Shown one piece after another: positions 1-6,804 of a stretch of 64,000 nt of DNA. Position 1 is the stretch's first letter. Every line of letters starts with the position of its first letter. The notes beneath the pieces were generated by a model. That model did no database searches. It was given only the letters and a program-made list of their open reading frames with translations, and was not told where the DNA came from. The position numbers and the translations under genes are program-made. This DNA comes from Elusimicrobiota bacterium (lineage in GTDB: Bacteria > Elusimicrobiota > Elusimicrobia > Elusimicrobiales > UBA9959): assembly GCA_026388155.1 (NCBI GenBank), contig JAPLKI010000025.1:408931-472930 (forward strand), read 5' to 3'.

Positions 1-445
1 CTTTGGCGAGCCAGACCTCGGTAAAGTTAGCGGCGATGGTGAGCACCTGCAGCTCGCGCGACGACTCCCAGAAAGAGTCAAGCCCGGCGGGGCCTTCAAT
101 ACGGGCCAGTTTCGCGAAAGGCACCGCCTTGAACGGTTTGTCCGCGGGTTTTCCGCCTTTTATGTAGTACTTTTCAATAACCCGGCCAAGCGGTTCGGCA
201 AGCGCCGGCTGGCGCCGCGCAAGCTCGTCGAACGCTTTCCGGATATGGCCGCCGGGGTCGCCGTTCTGCAGGAGGCGCGGGTAAACTATTTCAAGCGCGG
301 TGCCGGACACCACCCCCAGAACGCCCATCATGGAAGCGATCCTGGCCATTTGCCAGCAGGAAATATGAACGCCCATGCCGCCGGAGATTATCACCGGATC
401 TGGACGGTTATCGGGTTCTGTTCTGTCAAATTTAAAGCGCAGCAT
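1..445 (-). CDS. Nitronate monooxygenase-like flavoprotein, N-terminal part (gene runs off the window start)
   Basis: The reading frame starts at the ATG at 443-445 and stays open to base 1, so about 148 N-terminal residues are visible. They include an early ISGGMGVHIS segment and a GVVSGTALEIVYPRLLQ segment. These resemble the FMN-binding TIM-barrel N-terminus of 2-nitropropane dioxygenase/nitronate monooxygenase proteins, a family that also contains FabK- and PfaD-like enzymes. An AGGAA ribosome-binding site lies 5 bases before the ATG, and an extended -10 box lies about 50 bases upstream (495-503). The substrate cannot be inferred and the C-terminus is outside the window. Confidence 0.7.
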   Translation of the reverse strand, partial: MLRFKFDRTEPDNRPDPVIISGGMGVHISCWQMARIASMMGVLGVVSGTALEIVYPRLLQNGDPGGHIRKAFDELARRQPALAEPLGRVIEKYYIKGGKPADKPFKAVPFAKLARIEGPAGLDSFWESSRELQVLTIAANFTEVWLAK

Positions 446-494
446 CTAATTCCTGTTCAAGTCCCCAAAAAATACCTGATACGCACATATACAA

Positions 495-503
495 ATTATA
501 GCA
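495..503 (-). promoter_or_regulatory. Extended -10 promoter box (TGCTATAAT) for the nitronate monooxygenase-like gene
   Basis: On the minus strand this reads TGC followed by a perfect TATAAT, a TGn-extended -10 hexamer, about 50 bases before the ATG at 445. No convincing -35 box is seen, which is normal for extended -10 promoters. Related boxes occur at 4167-4175, 10440-10448 and 32978-32986. Confidence 0.55.
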
Positions 504-541
504 ATTTCAATTCCACATCATCGGGATTTTTTAGCCCGCTT

Positions 542-558
542 ATTTGCCGAAGGCAAAT
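542..558 (-). terminator. Small hairpin after the tetratricopeptide-type gene
   Basis: ATTTGCC and GGCAAAT form a perfect 7-bp stem with a GAA loop, downstream of the stop codon at 593 on the minus strand. A second imperfect stem (about 563-588) lies between it and the gene. No clear U-run follows, so intrinsic termination is only a possibility. Confidence 0.4.
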
Positions 559-592
559 CTTTTGTTCCCGCTGCTTCCCGAGCAGGAACCGC

Positions 593-1876
593 TTATTCTT
601 CTATCAACTGGCGGTAGATTTCTTTGAAACCGGGCGCTTTTTTAAGGCCTTTTTTGGCGTAGAGATGCGAGTCCCAGAAATTGCCGCGTTTAAGCGCGGT
701 CTTATAATCCTTAACGGCGTCTTCCCTGTTGCCCAGCAGATCAAAAGCCTGGGCGCGGCGCAGGTAGCAATAGCTTATCCAGCCTTTATCCGGGTAGGCC
801 GTGTTCTCTACCCCTTGAGTGAACCAGGCCACGGCCTCCTGCGGCTGGTTCAGCGCCAGTTTGGAATCCCCGGCCGATAAATAGACCAAGGACAATTGTT
901 GCGCCAGCCAGGGATTCGCCGCGCCGGAATTAACGGTGAGGAACTTCAGGCTTTCGTCAAACGCCCGCGGCCAGTCCTGGGAGTGTATATAGGCCATTAT
1001 CTCCCCAAGCCAGAGAAAGGGATTATCGGGATCGGTTTCCCGCAGGGCTTTGGCCTCAGCTATCGCCTGGTTGAAATCCTTCTCGTGGCGGGTGAGTATC
1101 TCTATAAGAAAGACGCGCGCTTCAACTGAAAAAAAGCGGCCCTTGTCCCTGGCCAGGCGGACTTCTTCAAGGCCGCGCGCTCTGTCGCCGTGCACGAATA
1201 AAAGCGCCGGCACGCTTAAGACGCCGGGTAAAGTATCGGCGAAATAATCAAAAATGCCAAGCCCCAGATAGGCGTCGTAAATATCGGGGTTCAGTTTCAC
1301 GCATTTTTTAAGCATCTTACGGCCGCGGTTCCCATAGATATAGGCCCTGAACCATTTTCGCTCCACGGCGTACCACCGCCCTTTAAGCCCGTAGGCGCTG
1401 CCCATGAAGAAATAGGCCTGGTCCGGAGAAATCTTTTTTTTAAGCATCGCCTCCGCGACTTTGGCCGTTTCGTCGACATGCCGCATAAATTCCTCTTCGT
1501 AGGCGGAAGAGGCGACGTTGACATCGAAGTTTTGCGCGCAGCGCCACCAGGAAAGCGCCGACAGCGCGAAGTAACCGGCGGGGCTTGAAGAGCTCATGCG
1601 CACGATATCGCGGAACTCAGTCTCCGCCTTGTCGAATTCCAGGCGGTACATGAACGCTATGCCTTTGTCGTATTTGGCGTCGATTTTGGGGCCAAGGGTC
1701 AGGGGCGCCGAAGAAAGTTTCAGGTCAGTAAGCGGGAGTAGTTCTTCAACCTGTATTTTATCTTCCGCGGTATTGTCGGCGGCCAACGGCTCCTGGGCGA
1801 AAGCGTCCGGGGCGCAGGAAATTAAAAACGCGGCGAGCAAAACCGGTTTTTTAAAAATTTCAAAATTACGTTTCAT
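593..1876 (-). CDS. Exported tetratricopeptide-type repeat protein, 427 aa
   Basis: The start is placed at the ATG at 1874-1876, inside a longer open frame, because the protein then begins with a signal peptide (MKRNFEIFKK, a hydrophobic stretch, cleavage likely at AFA-QE). The ATG also overlaps the upstream stop as ATGA. The mature part is helical with TPR-like elements, for example YDAYLGLGIFDYFADTLPG in the middle and SYCYLRRAQAFDLLGNREDA near the C-terminus. It probably acts in the periplasm or at the outer membrane as a scaffold. The signal region also contains LISC, so a lipoprotein reading cannot be excluded. No enzymatic motif is seen. Confidence 0.7.
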   Translation of the reverse strand: MKRNFEIFKKPVLLAAFLISCAPDAFAQEPLAADNTAEDKIQVEELLPLTDLKLSSAPLTLGPKIDAKYDKGIAFMYRLEFDKAETEFRDIVRMSSSSPAGYFALSALSWWRCAQNFDVNVASSAYEEEFMRHVDETAKVAEAMLKKKISPDQAYFFMGSAYGLKGRWYAVERKWFRAYIYGNRGRKMLKKCVKLNPDIYDAYLGLGIFDYFADTLPGVLSVPALLFVHGDRARGLEEVRLARDKGRFFSVEARVFLIEILTRHEKDFNQAIAEAKALRETDPDNPFLWLGEIMAYIHSQDWPRAFDESLKFLTVNSGAANPWLAQQLSLVYLSAGDSKLALNQPQEAVAWFTQGVENTAYPDKGWISYCYLRRAQAFDLLGNREDAVKDYKTALKRGNFWDSHLYAKKGLKKAPGFKEIYRQLIEE

Positions 1877-2154
1877 AAAATAAAAGCTATCAAAAGCAGG
1901 GCCAGCACCGCAACCGCCGCCAGCGCCATTAATGATTCCCTCATCCTGTAAAACCCGTAAACGAGCATTATCACCCTGGCCGCCGGCGTAAGCAGCAGGG
2001 CCAGCACCCCCGCGGTGAAAAATCCACCGGCCCGGGGACTTCCCAAAATCCTGAAAACCAAACCGAAGAAAAAAAGCAGGAGGCATAAGAATACGCCGGC
2101 CAGCAATGCGCGCTGAACAAGTCTGCCGAAGTCTTTGTCGTTAAATTTGTTCAT
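1873..2154 (-). CDS. DUF1634 family small membrane protein, 93 aa
   Basis: A small protein with about three hydrophobic segments. The central GVLALLLTPAARVIMLV with a following MRESLMAL is the signature I associate with DUF1634. Members of that family are commonly encoded beside TauE/SafE permeases, and the gene immediately upstream here (2266-3114) is one. The stop overlaps the next start by 4 bp. It may be an accessory subunit of the transporter; that role is inferred from context. It is shorter than typical family members (about 120 aa). Confidence 0.7.
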   Translation of the reverse strand: MNKFNDKDFGRLVQRALLAGVFLCLLLFFFGLVFRILGSPRAGGFFTAGVLALLLTPAARVIMLVYGFYRMRESLMALAAVAVLALLLIAFIL

Positions 2155-2167
2155 TTATATGTACCAT

Positions 2168-2252
2168 CATAAGCCCTAAGCCATATGCTTTAGGCCATAA
2201 GCTTTTAAGGATTTCCTCACAAACCTATGGCGTATAGCGTAAGGCGTATGGC
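2168..2252. repeat. Heptad-hairpin element, GCCATAN type
   Basis: The left arm is 7-bp units such as AAGCCAT and AGGCCAT (from about 2171). The core is AAGGATTTCC near 2207-2216. The right arm carries the complementary word as CGTATAG and CGTAAGG units up to about 2252. The arms pair imperfectly in 7-bp register. It lies between the TauE/SafE and DUF1634 genes. Confidence 0.8.
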
Positions 2253-2265
2253 GGGCGCTACGCCC
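2253..2265 (-). terminator. Short GC hairpin immediately after the TauE/SafE stop codon
   Basis: GGGCG and CGCCC enclose a CTA loop directly abutting the minus-strand stop at 2266. There is no T-run, so termination or mRNA-end protection are both possible. Confidence 0.35.
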
Positions 2266-3114
2266 TCACATCGCTTTCATAAGCATCTTTACGGCCACTA
2301 AAAGCGTAAGCACGGAAAAAGCCATTTGTATCTTTTCAGAACGGGCCTTGTAAAGCGCGTGGATACCCAGAAAAGAACCGAGTAAAACTCCTATAACTAT
2401 TACGGAGGCGAGTTCCGGCAGTATATAGCCCTTTTTAAAGTAAACGAAAGCGCTGGCGGCGGCGGAAACCCCTATCATAAAATTGCTGGTGGCCGCGGCC
2501 GCCTTCATAGGCACGCCGCAGATCAGCGTCATCACCGGCACCTGCACTATGCCGCCGCCAAGCCCCAAAAGTCCGCTTAAGACTCCCCCAAAAAAAGAAA
2601 ACAGCGAACCCGGCAGAACATTTTTAACTCTGTAGGCATGCTCGCCTTTAAGGGCGGGGTCAAAAAACGCGGCGTCGAATTTGCCGCCGTCGGCGGAGCT
2701 TGCGGCGTGTATTTCATGCTTTGTCGCGCCGAAAGCGCGCCAGCCTTTCATGAACATCACGGCCGAAATAGGAAAAAGCGCCAATGCGAACATCAGCTGC
2801 ACCGCGCTAGCCGGCAGGCGGCTTGCCACAAGCGCCGAAAGCACCGAACCCAGCGCCATGGTGGTTTCAAAAACTATGCCAAGGCGCATATTGGTAAGCC
2901 CGCGCTCCACATTTACCGAAGCTACGGCGCTTGAGGTGGCGGCAATGGCGACCAGTGAAACAGCCACCGCCTGGTGTATGGGGATTTTCAGAGCCAGCAC
3001 CAGAAAGGGCACCATGAACACCCCCCCTCCGATGCCAAGCACCGAGCCCAAAAGGCCTATGACAAAACCAAAAGCCACCAGCGCGGAAAAATTTAAAAGA
3101 GTCAGTTCAGGCAT
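2266..3114 (-). CDS. TauE/SafE family anion permease, 282 aa
   Basis: A polytopic membrane protein of about eight segments. It has the two internally repeated glycine-rich signatures of this family: GLLGSVLGIGGGVFMVPFL near the N-terminus and GLLGLGGGIVQVPVM after a central loop. Family members export sulfite, sulfoacetate or related organosulfur anions across the inner membrane. The neighbouring DUF1634 gene downstream fits the usual pairing. No sulfur-metabolism gene is nearby, so the substrate is open. The 20-22 residue SSADGGKFD-containing central loop is cytosolic or periplasmic by prediction only. Confidence 0.85.
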   Translation of the reverse strand: MPELTLLNFSALVAFGFVIGLLGSVLGIGGGVFMVPFLVLALKIPIHQAVAVSLVAIAATSSAVASVNVERGLTNMRLGIVFETTMALGSVLSALVASRLPASAVQLMFALALFPISAVMFMKGWRAFGATKHEIHAASSADGGKFDAAFFDPALKGEHAYRVKNVLPGSLFSFFGGVLSGLLGLGGGIVQVPVMTLICGVPMKAAAATSNFMIGVSAAASAFVYFKKGYILPELASVIVIGVLLGSFLGIHALYKARSEKIQMAFSVLTLLVAVKMLMKAM

Positions 3115-3121
3115 AATCAGA

Positions 3122-3206
3122 AGCAGGGGCTAGAGGCGAGGGGATAGGGTTCAGGGTAAGGAACTCCTTCCCTAAACCTCTTTTCCCTAAGCCCCTAGCC
3201 GCTATT
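3122..3206. repeat. Heptad-hairpin element, AGGGNNN type
   Basis: Left-arm heptads (AGGGGCT, AGAGGCG and so on) run from 3124 to a core AAGGAACTCCTT at about 3158-3169. Right-arm units such as TTCCCTA and TAGCCGC end at the patatin stop codon (3206-3208). It fills the whole gap between two minus-strand genes. Confidence 0.85.
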
Positions 3207-4123
3207 CAGTGTAAATGTTTCACAAACTTCTCCCCCGTTCTTTCTCCTATGTTGAAAGCTCGGGCGCATTTTTCGCCTTCAAAATCAAATACTCCGAGCC
3301 CCAGGTTTTCAGGCGGCTGTATGAGGTGCACCTCAGGATTTGATCTTATGAAAATTCTGGACTCGTACACCTTATCGGTGTGAAGCGCCAGCATTCTGCG
3401 GGCTTTGGTTTCAAAATAACCAAGAAAACCTTTGCCGGTAAAGGCAAGGTCCTCCGGCCTGGTATTGCTTATCATTATCACCGTTCCGCAGCCCTCGAAG
3501 ATATTAAGGTTTATGGTGGCGATCCCTATAACCCCGCCGTCCACCAGGTGGTAATCGCGGCCATGTTCGGTAAGTTTGACAGGAGGAAAGATAGACGGTA
3601 TGGCGCAGCTGGCCACAAGCGCGTCCACAAAAGATATAGGCCCGCCGCCGGTTGAGCCGTTAAAACAGGCGATGTACGGCAGCTTCATTTCAACGGCGTG
3701 GCTTATGGCGTAAAACTTCACATGTCTTTTGAATACCGCGCCTGAGCGGTTTAGCCAGCTGTTGAGAAGCGAATAAACAGGCTTGTTCGAAAATAATGAA
3801 AATTTAGCCAGCCGGTTCTGCAGAAAAAACCCGGCTTTGGAAAATGGGTTATTATTGTAATGCTGGTAAAGCTCAAGCGGCATATTGGTATAGCGGGGGC
3901 TGAGATCAAAAACCCCGCCCGGCTTCATGGCTTGCCAGAGGCCGCCAAGGTCGCCGGTCTTGTTGTAGCAATAGGCGGCGCCGTTAAGCGCGCCTACGCT
4001 GAAACCGGCCACCACATCAAAATTCAGGCCCGAATTCACCAGTTTTGCCAGCACCCCGGACTGCCAGCTGCCCAGCGCCCCGCCGCCGCATAAAAAAAGA
4101 CCGACCGGTTTGTTAAGTTTCAT
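3206..4123 (-). CDS. Cytoplasmic patatin-like phospholipase, 305 aa
   Basis: The patatin fold is shown by the oxyanion-hole motif CGGGALGSWQSG close to the N-terminus, the nucleophile elbow GFSVG (serine of GXSXG) and the later VDGG that supplies the catalytic aspartate. There is no signal peptide, unlike the second patatin at 39635-40588. It probably hydrolyses an acyl ester of membrane lipid; the substrate is unknown. An extended -10 TGCTACAAT lies 44 bases upstream of the ATG. The gene is divergent from the transporter at 4200. Confidence 0.85.
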   Translation of the reverse strand: MKLNKPVGLFLCGGGALGSWQSGVLAKLVNSGLNFDVVAGFSVGALNGAAYCYNKTGDLGGLWQAMKPGGVFDLSPRYTNMPLELYQHYNNNPFSKAGFFLQNRLAKFSLFSNKPVYSLLNSWLNRSGAVFKRHVKFYAISHAVEMKLPYIACFNGSTGGGPISFVDALVASCAIPSIFPPVKLTEHGRDYHLVDGGVIGIATINLNIFEGCGTVIMISNTRPEDLAFTGKGFLGYFETKARRMLALHTDKVYESRIFIRSNPEVHLIQPPENLGLGVFDFEGEKCARAFNIGERTGEKFVKHLH

Positions 4124-4166
4124 CGCCCTTGTTTTATCACCGTGTTAAAAGTAATAGAATAATGTT

Positions 4167-4175
4167 ATTGTAGCA
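4167..4175 (-). promoter_or_regulatory. Extended -10 box (TGCTACAAT) for the patatin gene
   Basis: On the minus strand TGC precedes TACAAT, 44 bases from the ATG at 4123. It has the same form as the boxes at 495-503 and 32978-32986. Confidence 0.45.
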
Positions 4176-4199
4176 AATCGGCGTTGTCAGCTTTTATTC

Positions 4200-5249
4200 A
4201 TGAATGATTACTTCATAATAGCCGGGCTCTCGGCGATAATGGCTCTTACTTTAGCCCTTCCTTTTTCGGTAAAAAAGGTGGAGGAGGAACTTGAGTTCTT
4301 TCTTTGCGTGATGGGCGCGCTTGCGGTAAGCATTTCCGGCGTCTGGAGCTTCGGCCTTGTGAAGGCGGCTCTTAAAGAGCCGCTCGCCATAACCGCCGCC
4401 GTAACAGCGGTGGGTTTTATTTTCAGGGCTGTGCGGCCCAAAATAAAATTCTGTCTTGACTGGCTGACGGCTAAGTTCGGCGCCCCTTCAAGCGTATTTA
4501 TCGTAGTCACGCTGCTCGGGCTAGGCTCAAGCGTGTTTACCGCCATCATCGCGGCTTTGGTGCTGGCCGAAATTGTAACCTTGTTTAAATTTGAGCGGTC
4601 ATACGAAATAAAACTGGTCGTTTACGCCTGTTACGCCATAGGCCTGGGCGCCGCCCTTACCCCCATAGGCGAGCCCCTTTCCACCATAGTGGTGGCAAAA
4701 CTGAAAGCTCCGCCGCATAACGCGGATTTCTTCTATCTGATAAGGATACTGGGCGGCTGGGCGGTGCCCGGCGTGCTTTTAAGCGCTTTTATGGCAAGCC
4801 TCGGCGCCGGAAGCGCCCGTACGGGCGCCGCGGGCTTAAGCGAAGACCATGTTGAAACCGACAAGAACATACTGCTGCGCTCGGGCAAAGTTTATATTTT
4901 TGTAATGGCGCTCATACTGCTTGGGGCCGGCCTCTCCACACTGGCCGAAAGGTTTATAGCCGTCATGCCCACCTGGGCGCTTTTCTGGGCCAATTCTGTT
5001 TCAGCCATTTTAGACAACGCCACGCTGGCCGCGGCCGAGCTGACGCCCGCCATGACCGACAGAAAGGTTATTTTCGCGCTTATGGGGCTTTTAATTTCAG
5101 GCGGCATGCTGATACCCGGCAATATCCCGAATATTGTCAGCGCAGCCAAACTCGGGATAAAATCGCGGGAATGGGCAAAAGCCGCCATACCCTACGGCGC
5201 GGCTTTGATGGTGTCTTATTTCGTGCTGCTGACTATATTTGTAAAATGA
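4200..5249 (+). CDS. DUF1646 family predicted cation transporter, 349 aa
   Basis: About ten membrane segments. The conserved stretches GLGAALTPIGEPLSTIVVAKL, ANSVSAILDNATLAAAELTP and MLIPGNIPNIVSAAKLGI match what I know of the DUF1646 predicted cation transporters. These are related to the Na+/H+ antiporter and anion-transporter (IT) superfamily. The gene is 49 bp upstream of tryptophanase on the same strand, so it could share its transcript and move an ion or product linked to amino-acid breakdown; that is inference. No clear Shine-Dalgarno precedes the ATG at 4200. Confidence 0.75.
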   Translation: MNDYFIIAGLSAIMALTLALPFSVKKVEEELEFFLCVMGALAVSISGVWSFGLVKAALKEPLAITAAVTAVGFIFRAVRPKIKFCLDWLTAKFGAPSSVFIVVTLLGLGSSVFTAIIAALVLAEIVTLFKFERSYEIKLVVYACYAIGLGAALTPIGEPLSTIVVAKLKAPPHNADFFYLIRILGGWAVPGVLLSAFMASLGAGSARTGAAGLSEDHVETDKNILLRSGKVYIFVMALILLGAGLSTLAERFIAVMPTWALFWANSVSAILDNATLAAAELTPAMTDRKVIFALMGLLISGGMLIPGNIPNIVSAAKLGIKSREWAKAAIPYGAALMVSYFVLLTIFVK

Positions 5250-5298
5250 TAGTCAGAGGTGATTTAAAACTGTCAGCATTTTGAACAAGGAGATCGAT

Positions 5299-6732
5299 AT
5301 GGAATGGAAAACGATTATTGAGCCGTTTAAAATAAAAAGCGTGGAGCCTCTGGGTTTTACCACCTCGGAGGAAAGACTTAAACTGCTTGAGCAGGCTCAT
5401 TACAATCTTTTTAATATCCGGGCGGAAAAGGTGCTTATAGACCTGCTTACCGACAGCGGCACCGGCGCCATGAGCGCGGCGCAGTGGGGCGGCATAATGG
5501 TAGGCGACGAGTCCTACGCCGGTGCCCGCAGCTATTACAATTTTGAAAACGAAATCAAGGACCTGACGGGCTACGAGGAAGTGATCCCGGTGCATCAGGG
5601 ACGCGCCGCTGAGCACATACTTTTCTCCATGATAGGCGGCCATGGCAAATATATGGTGTCAAATTCGCATTTTGACACTACAAGGGCCAATGTGGAAGCT
5701 TCAGGCGCCGAAGCCATGGATTTCCCGGCCAAAGGGGCGCTCGATTTTGACAGGCCGGGCCCGTTCAAAGGCAATATGGACACGGAAGCGCTTGAAAAAT
5801 TCATAAAGGAAAAGGGCGCCAAAAATATCCCCCTGTGCGTGATGACCGTTACTAATAATTCGCTTGGCGGCCAGCCGGTTTCCATGGAAAACCTGAAGAG
5901 TACGCAAAACATCTGCCGCAAATACGGCATTCCGATGTTTCTGGACTGCGCGCGCTTCGCCGAGAACGCTTATTTCATAAAAGTGCGGGAGAAAGGCTAT
6001 AACAAAACGCCCGTACGCGAAATAGCCCAGGAGATGTTTGAGCTGGCCGACGGCGCCATGATGAGCTCAAAAAAAGACGCTTTCGCCAATATGGGCGGTT
6101 TTCTGGCGATGAACAATACCGAATGGGCAGGCAAGGCGCGCCAGCTGCTGATCCTCACCGAAGGTTTCAATACTTACGGAGGACTCGCCGGCCGCGACCT
6201 TGAAGCCATAGCCATAGGCCTCCGGGAAGTTCTGGATGAAAATTACCTGCAGTACCGCATCCGCTCCACGGCGTATCTGGGCGAGGGGCTGATGCGCCAC
6301 GGAGTGCCGATAGTCATGCCGCCGGGCGGGCACGGCGTTTATATAAACGTAAAAAAATTCCTGCCGCACATAAAACCGCAAAACTTCCCCGCCACGGCGC
6401 TGGCAGCCGCGCTGTATCTGGAGGGAGGCATAAGGGGTGTCGGAATCGGCACGCTGATGTTCGGACGGCGCGACGCGAAAGGCGATTTCCTGCCGGCGGA
6501 CATGGAGCTTTTAAGGCTGGCGATCCCGCGCCGGGTTTACACCCAGAGCCATATAGACTATGTGATAGAGGTTTTCGGGCACCTCGCAAAAAACAAAAAA
6601 GCGATAAAAGGCCTTGAAATAATGGAGGCGCCGAAAGCGCTGGCGCATTTCACGGCCAAGCTTAAACCGGTAAGTAAAAACAATGCCATATGCCATAAGG
6701 GCGCCGCGCCGGCCATAGGCCATAAGCTATAA
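5299..6732 (+). CDS. tnaA: Tryptophanase (tryptophan indole-lyase)
   Basis: A PLP-dependent beta-eliminating lyase of 477 aa that cleaves L-tryptophan to indole, pyruvate and ammonia. IDLLTDSGTGAMS lies near residue 50, VIPVHQGRAAEH near 100 and the PLP-lysine region SSKKDAF near 256-262 (Lys259 expected). The close relative tyrosine phenol-lyase has an arginine at the position where this protein has isoleucine (RGVGIGTLMFG), which favours tryptophanase. The start is the ATG at 5299, 6 bases after AAGGAG; a TTG at 5281 also opens the frame but lacks a site. The family ends at a motif like HFTAKLKPV; here about 19 further residues are encoded mostly by a repeat element. Confidence 0.9.
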   Translation: MEWKTIIEPFKIKSVEPLGFTTSEERLKLLEQAHYNLFNIRAEKVLIDLLTDSGTGAMSAAQWGGIMVGDESYAGARSYYNFENEIKDLTGYEEVIPVHQGRAAEHILFSMIGGHGKYMVSNSHFDTTRANVEASGAEAMDFPAKGALDFDRPGPFKGNMDTEALEKFIKEKGAKNIPLCVMTVTNNSLGGQPVSMENLKSTQNICRKYGIPMFLDCARFAENAYFIKVREKGYNKTPVREIAQEMFELADGAMMSSKKDAFANMGGFLAMNNTEWAGKARQLLILTEGFNTYGGLAGRDLEAIAIGLREVLDENYLQYRIRSTAYLGEGLMRHGVPIVMPPGGHGVYINVKKFLPHIKPQNFPATALAAALYLEGGIRGVGIGTLMFGRRDAKGDFLPADMELLRLAIPRRVYTQSHIDYVIEVFGHLAKNKKAIKGLEIMEAPKALAHFTAKLKPVSKNNAICHKGAAPAIGHKL

Positions 6733-6779
6733 GGGAACTCCTAAAAAGCATATGGCATACGGCTTATGGCTTACGGCAG
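6684..6779. repeat. Heptad-hairpin element, GCCATAN type, overlapping the tnaA 3' end
   Basis: The left arm starts inside tnaA with GCCATAT and later GGCCATA-type units and contains an interrupting GC palindrome (6698-6712). The core is AAGGGAACTCCT at 6731-6742. The right arm (GCATATG, GCATACG, GCTTATG, GCTTACG) ends 25 bases before the next ATG. The core and right arm are nearly identical to those of the element at 43740. Confidence 0.9.
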
Positions 6780-6804
6780 TAACTTTAACTGAAAGCAAAA
6801 GAAC

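Noticed and set aside
1877-2086. N-terminal extension of the exported repeat protein
   Set aside because: It would run through the DUF1634 gene; the internal ATG at 1876 gives a signal peptide and an ATGA overlap.
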